A stretch of DNA of 11,422 nucleotides from Wenzhouxiangella sp. Its GTDB lineage: Bacteria > Pseudomonadota > Gammaproteobacteria > Xanthomonadales > Wenzhouxiangellaceae. A program made the position numbers and the translations under genes. Below the pieces are notes generated by a model that saw nothing but the letters and a program-made list of their open reading frames with translations, ran no database searches and had not been told where the DNA came from. The stretch lies in NCBI GenBank assembly GCA_007135355.1, contig SLJA01000058.1:1-11422 (forward strand). The letters are read 5' to 3'. Below are positions 1-5,926 of this stretch, in pieces; position 1 is the first letter of the stretch, and each line of letters begins with the position of its first letter.

Positions 1-840
1 GGCAAACATCATCAGCCGATAACGCATGATTCCCCGCTTGTAAGCCAGGGTCAGCGCATTGCCGCCGATCATGTTGGCGAACAACGGCCAGCGGTTGCCG
101 CCCAGGGCATCGGCCAAGGGCGCCAGTGCGTGCAGCGCCAGGTCGCGCCAGCGGTTGAGGCGCAGATGTTGGGTCAGGTCCTCATCGACCAGGCAATGCA
201 GCCCCGCTGCCGCCGCCGTGGCCTTCAAGTCCTCGGCGTCCGGAACGTGACCCAGGCGCCAGCCGCGGCGGAAAGTGGCCACCAGGCGCTGGTCGGCGAC
301 CGATAGCTGGGACTCCGGCCGGGCCAGCATGTCGTCGACGATCACCAGCTTGCCGGTCCGGCTCAAGCCACGGGCCGCGGCCGTCAGAAAGGTCGCGGCA
401 GATGGCGCGTGCACGTGGCTTTCGATGGCCACCACGAGATCCGCCGATTGGGCTGCCGGCTGCAGGAAATCAGTGCAGGCGATGCGCAGTCGCGAGTCAA
501 GGCCGCGCGCCATGGCCTCCTGTGCCGCCATTGCGGCTTGACGCGGGCTCAGCGTGAGACCTTCCAGCGCAGCCTCCGGCCACGCCTGGGCAAAATGAAA
601 CAGACTGCCGCCTACGCCGCAACCCAAATCGCGTACCCGTTTCGGTGCAGCGAGCGCCAGCCTGTTCCAGGTTTCCACGATTCTCTGGTTGATACGATCG
701 GCGGCCTGTTCGGCGTTGTGCACGCCGTCCTCCCACAAACCGCGGTGAATGGCCCGACTGCCCCCGCTGCCGCCGAAGCGCAGGAAGCGCGCGGTATTGG
801 CATCGTAGTACTGCCGCAAGGCCTGGATTTGTGCCGACAT
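1..840 (-). CDS. class I SAM-dependent methyltransferase (C-terminal end beyond the window)
   Basis: Reading the minus strand from an ATG at 840 gives an open frame of 280 codons that reaches base 1 without a stop, so the gene is cut by the left edge. The start is supported by a GGAGG ribosome site 5 bases upstream. The protein begins with a YYDANTARFL segment (residues 10-20) and an AIHRGLW segment (30-36), both typical of small-molecule methyltransferases of the Methyltransf_11/UbiE-like group. It then has motif I DLGCGVGGS (71-79), which binds the methionine part of SAM, an acidic/asparagine-type loop around TDFLQP (123-128), and IESHVHAP (139-146). A KLVIVDDML strand follows (164-172). 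No signal peptide is seen, so it is probably cytoplasmic. The acceptor substrate cannot be told from the sequence. It is divergent from the cytochrome gene at 918. Confidence 0.85.
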   Translation of the reverse strand, partial: MSAQIQALRQYYDANTARFLRFGGSGGSRAIHRGLWEDGVHNAEQAADRINQRIVETWNRLALAAPKRVRDLGCGVGGSLFHFAQAWPEAALEGLTLSPRQAAMAAQEAMARGLDSRLRIACTDFLQPAAQSADLVVAIESHVHAPSAATFLTAAARGLSRTGKLVIVDDMLARPESQLSVADQRLVATFRRGWRLGHVPDAEDLKATAAAAGLHCLVDEDLTQHLRLNRWRDLALHALAPLADALGGNRWPLFANMIGGNALTLAYKRGIMRYRLMMFA

Positions 841-917
841 GCCAGCCTCCGCTGAAACTTTGCGGACGAATGTTACACTCCGGGGCGTCGACATACCCTG
901 ACCGATCGGAGCCATGA

Positions 918-1469
918 ATGCTCTTTTTCAAACATGCTGTGATGACTCTGTTGTTGGTCGGTTTGCTTGGCTTGGGTATTGCCGCCTGGGTCATCATTGG
1001 CGGGCGCTTTGATGTTTCAGTTGCCGCCCAACTGCCCCAACCTGTCCATGATCTGATCCATCAGACCCGGGTCAACGCCGTGCGCCGCGAAGCGCATCAA
1101 TTACAGGCGCCGACCATCGATCTGGACGATGACGCCGTCCTGTTTCAAGCCGTGACGGGCTTTCAGTCCATGTGCGCTGACTGTCATCACCCGCCGGGCG
1201 GTCAGCCTTCCGCACTGGCCCAAGGCCTGAACCCGCCGCCGGCAAACTTGAGCGAGGCAGCCGACAAGCGCAGTCTGGAAGAACTTTTCTGGGTGACCAA
1301 GCATGGAATCCGCATGAGCGCCATGCCGGCCTGGGGCACGACCCACGAAGACGCCGAACTGTGGGCCATCGCCGCGCTGCTGCAGCGCTTCCCGATGCTG
1401 TCGGCTTCTGATTATGCAGACATCCTGCAGGCCGCTGAAGCCGCCGGCCTGGAACACCATCATCCGTAG
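918..1469 (+). CDS. membrane-anchored monohaem c-type cytochrome
   Basis: This 183-aa protein has an N-terminal hydrophobic segment (about residues 7-28) that is probably an uncleaved anchor or signal, then a periplasmic domain. That domain has one haem attachment motif, CADCH, at residues 86-90, and a downstream methionine in SAMPAW (134-139) that is the likely sixth haem-iron ligand. The layout matches the cytochrome_CBB3/cytochrome c class I family, so it should carry electrons in the periplasm. The partner is not visible. The ATG at 918 is preferred because GGAG at 908-911 lies six bases upstream and the frame gives a good signal; the ATG at 914 is out of frame. The C-terminus ends in EHHHP. 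The DUF3108-like gene follows after 24 bases, so the two are probably cotranscribed. Confidence 0.88.
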   Translation: MLFFKHAVMTLLLVGLLGLGIAAWVIIGGRFDVSVAAQLPQPVHDLIHQTRVNAVRREAHQLQAPTIDLDDDAVLFQAVTGFQSMCADCHHPPGGQPSALAQGLNPPPANLSEAADKRSLEELFWVTKHGIRMSAMPAWGTTHEDAELWAIAALLQRFPMLSASDYADILQAAEAAGLEHHHP

Positions 1470-1493
1470 ACCATTGACCACTGAACCGACCCG

Positions 1494-2279
1494 ATGAATC
1501 CAATCGTCCGAACGATAGCCGCCTGTGATCGCCCCGCCGGCGGCTTGTTTGCCATCGTGCTGATGACCGCGCTGTCCTGGCCGCCGGCGACAGCGGCTGA
1601 CCCGGGGCTTGGACTGGTGGCCGACAACATCGCCACCGGTCGCTTCACCTACATCACCCGCCTGCAAATCGGCTCGATCGACTCCGAGATCGAGTCGGTC
1701 CGGGAGATTCGCACGGATACGGTGGATGACCTACCCAGCCTTCGCGTCGAAACCACCAGCATGACCGGCATGGGCGAGACCGTCGACCTTTTGCAGCTGG
1801 ACGCGACGAACCTGTATCCGCTGCAGCGACTTATCACGCAGGGCGATGGTCGGCTCGAACTGGATTACAGCTCCGAGCGTGTCACCGGTCTGATTCAAGC
1901 AGCCGGGCAACTGATCAACGTCGACCTGACTCTCGCCGAACCGGCCTATGCCGGCGATGCTGGCCTGGATACCTTGCTGCTGGGGTTGCCGCTGCGCGAG
2001 GGTCTGAGCGGCGAGCTCCAGGCGATCGAAACCGATGTCGACGTTTACGTGCAGCGGTTTAATTTTGCCGTCGGCCCGCCGGAGCGGATCGAAACGCCCG
2101 CTGGAAGCTTCGACAGCTGGCCGGTTCAGATTCAGGCGGTAGACGATCCGGACTACCGCCAAACGGTCTGGTTGAGCAAGCAACTGCCGCGTGTATTTGT
2201 GCAGGCCGAAGCCCCGGTTCCAGCCGAAGCCGGTGGCGGTCTCTTGCAAACTCAGCTGGTGGCAATCGAGCGCGAGTGA
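1494..2279 (+). CDS. secreted DUF3108-like protein
   Basis: A 261-aa protein with a Sec-type signal peptide: a hydrophobic stretch at about residues 17-30 and a probable cleavage site after PATA (residue 34). The mature part is predicted to be beta-rich. It contains ERIETPAGSFDSWPVQIQ near residue 200, followed by an RQTVWLSKQLPR segment. This pattern of a threshold 'xTPAGxFxxW' turn and then a substrate-like strand with 'W.s..lPR' is what I know from DUF3108 and related outer-membrane-associated beta proteins. The molecular role of that family is not established. The ribosome site before the ATG is weak, so translation may depend on the upstream cytochrome gene, which ends 24 bases earlier. 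No enzymatic motif is seen. The family assignment is from pattern memory only. Confidence 0.7.
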   Translation: MNPIVRTIAACDRPAGGLFAIVLMTALSWPPATAADPGLGLVADNIATGRFTYITRLQIGSIDSEIESVREIRTDTVDDLPSLRVETTSMTGMGETVDLLQLDATNLYPLQRLITQGDGRLELDYSSERVTGLIQAAGQLINVDLTLAEPAYAGDAGLDTLLLGLPLREGLSGELQAIETDVDVYVQRFNFAVGPPERIETPAGSFDSWPVQIQAVDDPDYRQTVWLSKQLPRVFVQAEAPVPAEAGGGLLQTQLVAIERE

Positions 2280-2375
2280 GTCTATGCTGCAGGTTGGCCA
2301 TAAGCCCGCTCAAACATCAAGCAGGAGCTGAAGCTGACTGACTCGAAAACCAAACCATCCAGGCTGGATGATGTA

Positions 2376-2702
2376 GTGGCGCGGGCCCGCCGAGCGACCG
2401 AGGATCGCCTGCGCGGCTATCGCGAGCAGGCGCTGAAGCTCTATCCGTGGATCTGCGGACGCTGCGGGCGGGAATTCACGCGCGGCAATCTGCACGAGCT
2501 CACCGTCCATCACCGCAACCATAATCACGACGATAACCCTCCCGACGGCAGCAACTGGGAGTTGCTGTGTCTGTACTGCCACGACAACGAACATCAACGT
2601 GAACTGGAACAGCGCGCCGGTCACGGCGGCGCCGAACAAACACTCGAACACAGCACGAGCAAACCCTTCGCCGCCCTGGCGGAACTGCTGAAAAAATCCT
2701 GA
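2376..2702 (+). CDS. yajD: YajD-like HNH nuclease-family protein
   Basis: A 108-aa protein with a zinc-finger-like HNH domain. Visible parts are GYREQALKLYPW (14-25), CGRC (27-30), ELTVHHRNHNHD (41-52, the first metal/catalytic histidines), GSNWELLCLYCHDNEH (58-73, the second CxxCH). The order and spacing match E. coli YajD closely, including PFA near the C-terminus. The family is predicted to act on nucleic acid, but its physiological role is not known. The GTG at 2376 gives a length similar to E. coli YajD, though it lacks a good ribosome site. The frame is open back to 2304, and a CTG at 2334 lies six bases after AGGAG (2323-2327); that would add 14 residues. No clear intrinsic terminator follows the gene. 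Confidence 0.88.
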   Translation: MARARRATEDRLRGYREQALKLYPWICGRCGREFTRGNLHELTVHHRNHNHDDNPPDGSNWELLCLYCHDNEHQRELEQRAGHGGAEQTLEHSTSKPFAALAELLKKS

Positions 2703-2748
2703 CCCCCTTCCGGACTGCCGCTGCGGGCCTTTCCTGGCTGCACACGGA

Positions 2749-2762
2749 TTGATGCAGACAAA
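2749..2762. promoter_or_regulatory. degenerate FNR/ANR-like site
   Basis: TTGATGCAGACAAA has one perfect FNR half-site (TTGAT), the same four-base spacer (GCAG) as the perfect box 40 bases downstream, and a second half with two mismatches to ATCAA. The two sites share the ten bases TTGATGCAGA. It could be a weaker second operator or a decayed copy. Its functional status is uncertain. Confidence 0.35.
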
Positions 2763-2781
2763 TTTCCTGTTTGCTAATTCA

Positions 2782-2795
2782 GCATCATTTGATGC
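2782..2795. repeat. inverted repeat overlapping the FNR box
   Basis: GCATCA-TT-TGATGC is a perfect 6-bp inverted repeat with a two-base spacer. Its right arm runs into the FNR box at 2789-2802, so the same bases belong to two different palindromes. It may be a binding site for a second dimeric regulator that competes with FNR, or a chance by-product of the repeated TGATGC sequence. Confidence 0.4.
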
Positions 2796-2802
2796 AGATC
2801 AA
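2789..2802. promoter_or_regulatory. perfect FNR/ANR binding site
   Basis: TTGAT-GCAG-ATCAA matches the FNR consensus TTGAT-N4-ATCAA at all ten defined positions, and the palindrome extends one more base pair on each side (2788-2803). Its centre is at 2795.5. FNR-family iron-sulfur regulators bind such boxes when oxygen is low. The site lies 196 bases before the start of the flavoprotein gene at 2999, and the only plus-strand gene unit downstream is that operon. CRP sites differ in the half-site (TGTGA), so FNR/ANR/Dnr is the better reading. Confidence 0.75.
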
Positions 2803-2824
2803 AGCCCGCAACAAAACCTTCACA

Positions 2825-2830
2825 GACAAT
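2825..2830 (+). promoter_or_regulatory. predicted -10 element of a class II FNR-activated promoter
   Basis: GACAAT matches four of six bases of TATAAT. A class II FNR promoter has the box centred at -41.5; counting from the centre at 2795.5 puts the transcription start at 2837 and the -10 hexamer at 2825-2830, which is exactly where this sequence lies. No good -35 is visible, as expected when the activator occupies that place. Confidence 0.55.
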
Positions 2831-2836
2831 GATCCC

Positions 2837-2998
2837 CGAACTCTTGGAGGGGTTTCAGGGTCTGGTAAATTAGCACTTGCGTTGCCCCTAATGTAGTGCA
2901 GCGCACACTGATCAGGTCACGGCCGCGGGGTAGCGTCGTGGCTGGATGATCCAAACCCGGTCAGGGTCTTGCCCGGCCACTCCAAAAGAGGTCTTGAA
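2837..2998 (+). other. long untranslated leader of the flavoprotein operon, no gene seen
   Basis: If transcription starts near 2837, the mRNA leader is about 162 bases. I see no convincing coding frame in it and no riboswitch I recognise. Short complementary pieces exist (CCCC at 2834-2837 with GGGG at 2849-2852; ATTAG at 2869-2873 with CTAAT at 2888-2892; GTGC/GCAC around 2895-2905), but none is a strong hairpin. The rest of the gap (2703-2748) holds no clear element apart from the sites listed separately. Confidence 0.35.
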
Positions 2999-4363
2999 AT
3001 GAAAAACCGTTTGCTCTCCATGCTCAAGGACGACACCCACATTGAACTGCCCGATCCCGGTCGCCGGCGCCTGTTGCAGGCTTCCGGTGTCGGCCTGGCA
3101 GGTTTGGCCGCCGGCGGCAGCCTGCTCAAATCGGAACCGGCCAAGGCCGTCAATACCTCGGCACGCATCGTCATCGTTGGCGGCGGCGCCGCCGGAATTT
3201 CCGTCGCCAATCGATTGAGCCAGAACCTGTCCGGCGCACAGATCACCATTATCGAACGGCGCGAACAACATATCTACCAACCCGGCCTGACGCTGGTGGC
3301 CACCGGCATTTGGAGACAAGGGAAAGTTCTCGACCGCAACGAACGCTACATGCCGCGCGGCATCAACTGGATCCGCGGCATGGTCACCGAATTCGATCCC
3401 GACGCCAACCGGGTCGTAACCGACACAGGCCAGGTCGTCGACTACGACTACCTGATGGTGACGACCGGCCTGAAAGTGGACTTCGACGCCATTGAGGGCA
3501 TGAGCACTGACCTGATCGGCCGCGAAGGCATCGGCTGTGTGTACGACAACTCCGACCATGCCAGCCGCACCTGGCAGGCGATCGACCGTTTTGCCACAGA
3601 AGGCGGCGTCGGTCTGTTTACCCGCCCGGCCGGCGGCATCAAGTGCGCCGGCGCACCGCTAAAGGTCTGCATGCTGACCGAAGACCTGATGCAACGTCGC
3701 GGCACCCGCGACCGCGGCCAGTTCTACTATCCGACCGTCGGCACCAGCCTGTTCTCGCAGCCGGACATGAACGATTTCCTCAAGGAAGAGTTTCCCAGCC
3801 GGGGCATCCAGGTGCAGTGGAATCACAAGATGGTCGGCATCGAGCCGGAGCGCAAGCGCGCCACTTTTGAAACGCCGGAAGGCCAGGTCCGACTCGACTA
3901 CGACTTTATCCACGTGGTGCCGGAAATGCGCGCCCCGGACGCACTAGGCAACAGCCCGCTGGCCTGGCAGGAAGGTCCGTTTGCCGATGACGGCAACTGG
4001 ATGGAGGTCGACCGTTACACCATGCGCCACCCCCGCTATCCGAATGTCTTCGGTGCCGGCGACTGCGTGGGCACGCCGATCGGCAAGACCGCGGCCAGCG
4101 TCAAGGCCCAGGTGCCGGTGGCGGTTGAAAACATGATTCAGGCCATCCAGCAGCGCGAGATGACCGCCAGCTACGACGGCTACACCTCGTGTCCGCTGAT
4201 CACCGCGCGCGGCCGCGGCATCCTGGTCGAGTTTGACTACGCGTTGAACATGGTGCCGAGCTTCCCGTTCATCAGCCCGTACCGCGAGCACTGGGTGCCC
4301 TGGGTGATGAAGGACCGCATGCTGCACGCAGCCTACAACGCCATGATGCGCGGGCGCATCTGA
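2999..4363 (+). CDS. sqr: Tat-exported sulfide:quinone oxidoreductase-like flavoprotein
   Basis: This 454-aa protein resembles sulfide:quinone oxidoreductases, especially the group with human SQOR. These FAD enzymes oxidise sulfide to protein-bound sulfane sulfur and pass electrons to quinone. Visible are an FAD dinucleotide-binding motif IVIVGGGAAGIS (57-68), GGIKCAGAPLK (212-222), YPNVFGAGDC (347-356) and YTSCPL (395-400). C216 and C398 line up with human SQOR Cys201 and Cys379. A third cysteine, C180 in GIGCVYDN, sits where many bacterial SQRs also have one. Unlike most SQRs it has an N-terminal twin-arginine-type signal (GRRRLLQASGVGL, 21-33, then a hydrophobic run), so it probably folds in the cytoplasm and acts in the periplasm. 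The ATG at 2999 has an AGAGG site 7 bases upstream. It is first in an operon behind an FNR box. A related sulfide dehydrogenase (FCSD-like) role remains possible. Confidence 0.85.
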   Translation: MKNRLLSMLKDDTHIELPDPGRRRLLQASGVGLAGLAAGGSLLKSEPAKAVNTSARIVIVGGGAAGISVANRLSQNLSGAQITIIERREQHIYQPGLTLVATGIWRQGKVLDRNERYMPRGINWIRGMVTEFDPDANRVVTDTGQVVDYDYLMVTTGLKVDFDAIEGMSTDLIGREGIGCVYDNSDHASRTWQAIDRFATEGGVGLFTRPAGGIKCAGAPLKVCMLTEDLMQRRGTRDRGQFYYPTVGTSLFSQPDMNDFLKEEFPSRGIQVQWNHKMVGIEPERKRATFETPEGQVRLDYDFIHVVPEMRAPDALGNSPLAWQEGPFADDGNWMEVDRYTMRHPRYPNVFGAGDCVGTPIGKTAASVKAQVPVAVENMIQAIQQREMTASYDGYTSCPLITARGRGILVEFDYALNMVPSFPFISPYREHWVPWVMKDRMLHAAYNAMMRGRI

Positions 4364-4387
4364 CCGAAACCGACAGGAGACATCATC

Positions 4388-4726
4388 ATGGCATTTTCCA
4401 TCATCGGTATTTTCTCGGTTCTGCTGGAACTGATCCGGCCGCTGCTGCCGCTGCTGATCGCGTTGGTCGTCATTGACGCGATTCTTCTTGTTCTAGCGCT
4501 CAAACGCGGCACGCTGGTCACTTCCGGCGCGATCCGACTTGCAGTGCTGTTCGGCGGTCTGGCCGCCGTCATTACCTTTTTCATAGCACCAGCCTTCACC
4601 TCTTCCAGCTTCGCCAACCTCTCGGGAGCACTTGACTACCTCTCCCTGATCGGTGGCGCACTGGGCGTCGGGGTGCTGGTTGCCCTACTGACCTGGCCAC
4701 CTTCGGCCTTCTTACAACGGAGCTAA
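4388..4726 (+). CDS. small integral membrane protein, possibly DUF5368
   Basis: A 112-aa, very hydrophobic protein with about three membrane segments (roughly residues 5-38, which may be one long or two short helices, then 47-69 and 84-103). There are few charged residues: K39-R40 after the first region, R50, and a short polar tail. No catalytic or metal-binding motif is seen, and there is no cysteine or histidine for a haem. A good AGGAG (4375-4379) precedes the ATG. It lies 24 bases after the flavoprotein gene and five bases before the porin gene, so it is almost certainly cotranscribed with both. It could anchor the exported flavoprotein or help it reach the quinone pool. The DUF5368 name is from memory and unchecked; the role is inference. 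Confidence 0.7.
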   Translation: MAFSIIGIFSVLLELIRPLLPLLIALVVIDAILLVLALKRGTLVTSGAIRLAVLFGGLAAVITFFIAPAFTSSSFANLSGALDYLSLIGGALGVGVLVALLTWPPSAFLQRS

Positions 4727-4731
4727 CCATC

Positions 4732-5793
4732 ATGAAACGCCGTACCCCACGCATTCGTCCATTGATCGTCGCACTGGCGCTGAGCGGTGCCGTCGCTGCG
4801 CCCATGAGCGCTGTGGCTGACGAGCCTGCAACCAGCTTCAGTGTTTTCCTGCGTTTGCAGGCCGAAGTCGTCAACGCCAGCGGCAGCATTCCCGAGGCGC
4901 TGGATCGCAAGGGCTGGCATGTGACGGATGCGTGGGCCAACGGCGGCCCGAACTCGGGCAACTGGGGGGCGGTGTTTTTCGACCTCAGCCATCGAGTCAA
5001 TGACGATCTGAGCGCAGTCGCCCGCTATGGCCTGAACACCGATGTCGACGGCAGAAAAGACACCGACCGTCACACCTACGTCGGTCTGGCCAGCAAGCGC
5101 TTTGGCCAAGTCGTCGTCGGCCGCAACGAAACTCCCTACAAAACCTCCGGCCTGGGTTGGGACCCGTTCAACGCCACCTTCCTGCAGGCCCGCGGCAACC
5201 AGGGCGTGTCGTTCGGTCAGTTCGGACACGGCGGCTTTCTCAATCGCTCCATCCGCTACGACCATACGATCAACCGGGTGCAGGTTGCCGCTTTTGTTGG
5301 CGTCGACGACAGCTCTGACCCCGGCACCGGCGACACCCGAGGCAACCACACCTACTCATTCTCGGTGATCGCTCCGGTCGGCCCCGTCCAACTCCTGCTG
5401 TCTTACATCGACGCCAGTGAATATCGCGGCGGGCCGGACGACCGCGAGGGCTGGAAGTTTGGCGTGCGCTACAGTGAAGGCCCACTGGCCTTGTCGGCGC
5501 GCTACGAATTGCGTGACAGCGGTTTGGACGACGGCGACTTCCTGAACCTGTCCGCCAGCTATCGAGTGGGTCAGGTGACCTATGCAGCTGGCTATGGCCG
5601 CTTCAATGACGACCGCGATGGCCGCGGCAACGACGGCGAATACTTCATGGTTGGCGCTCGCTACAGCCTGCGTCAGGGCGTCGCCCTGCATGGCGGTTTC
5701 CGGCGGACAGAGCGCGATGTGACCGGCACCGAGAACATGTTCGGTCTGGGATTGCGCGTTTTCTACAACACCGGCAACCTGCTGGCGCGTTAA
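4732..5793 (+). CDS. outer-membrane porin
   Basis: A 353-aa protein with a signal peptide (basic N-terminus, hydrophobic residues 11-23, cleavage after SAVA at residue 29). The mature part is made of alternating beta strands and short Gly/Asp-rich turns, typical of Gram-negative trimeric porins (Porin_4/OmpC-like). A YVGLASKRFGQVVVGRN-type segment near residue 120 matches the conserved 'GLxxxFGxVxxGR' strand of that family, and the following loop probably forms the constriction. It should form a diffusion channel in the outer membrane. The ribosome site (CGGAG, 4721-4725) overlaps the end of the preceding gene. Odd point: the chain ends NTGNLLAR, not in the aromatic residue usual for BAM recognition; GLGLRVFY a few residues earlier may serve instead. 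An intrinsic terminator follows. Confidence 0.85.
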   Translation: MKRRTPRIRPLIVALALSGAVAAPMSAVADEPATSFSVFLRLQAEVVNASGSIPEALDRKGWHVTDAWANGGPNSGNWGAVFFDLSHRVNDDLSAVARYGLNTDVDGRKDTDRHTYVGLASKRFGQVVVGRNETPYKTSGLGWDPFNATFLQARGNQGVSFGQFGHGGFLNRSIRYDHTINRVQVAAFVGVDDSSDPGTGDTRGNHTYSFSVIAPVGPVQLLLSYIDASEYRGGPDDREGWKFGVRYSEGPLALSARYELRDSGLDDGDFLNLSASYRVGQVTYAAGYGRFNDDRDGRGNDGEYFMVGARYSLRQGVALHGGFRRTERDVTGTENMFGLGLRVFYNTGNLLAR

Positions 5794-5822
5794 GCCTCAA
5801 TTGGCCCTCTAAGCCTGTGCTC

Positions 5823-5854
5823 AAGGGCGCCGCGCACAGCGCGGCGCCCTTTTT
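5823..5854 (+). terminator. strong intrinsic terminator of the flavoprotein-porin operon
   Basis: AGGGCGCCGCGC (5824-5835), loop ACA, and GCGCGGCGCCCT (5839-5850) form a perfect 12-bp GC-rich stem, followed by TTTT (5851-5854). It lies 30 bases after the porin stop codon and before glgC, so it ends the operon and separates it from glgC. Confidence 0.92.
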
Positions 5855-5926
5855 CGTGGTTACAGCCCGCCCGCCGGCAATCAGGATTGGGTACCATGGA
5901 AGGCGAACTGTCCCGATCGCTTGCTT

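Noticed and set aside
841..917. Possible divergent promoters between the methyltransferase and cytochrome genes
   Set aside because: TAACAT-like (minus strand) and TACACT-like (plus strand) hexamers exist, but no -35 at a sensible distance supports either.
497..997. Long minus-strand open frame across the start of the cytochrome gene
   Set aside because: It overlaps the methyltransferase in another frame and the start of the cytochrome gene, and its protein is low-complexity Arg/Gly-rich with no motif; a shadow of GC-rich coding sequence.
2703..2745. Possible terminator after the YajD-like gene
   Set aside because: CCGC-T-GCGG is too short a stem and the following bases are not a U-run.
2834..2905. 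Short complementary pieces in the leader, considered as a riboswitch or attenuator
   Set aside because: Stems are only 4-5 bp with long loops, no U-run follows, and no known riboswitch core is visible.
2969..2998. Upstream TTG start for the flavoprotein
   Set aside because: The ATG at 2999 has a well-placed AGAGG site and gives a normal Tat signal with a basic N-terminus; the TTG form adds ten unconserved-looking residues.
2912..3559. Minus-strand open frame of 215 codons opposite the flavoprotein gene
   Set aside because: It is antisense to the conserved FAD domain, and has no recognisable motif; frame shadow caused by codon bias.
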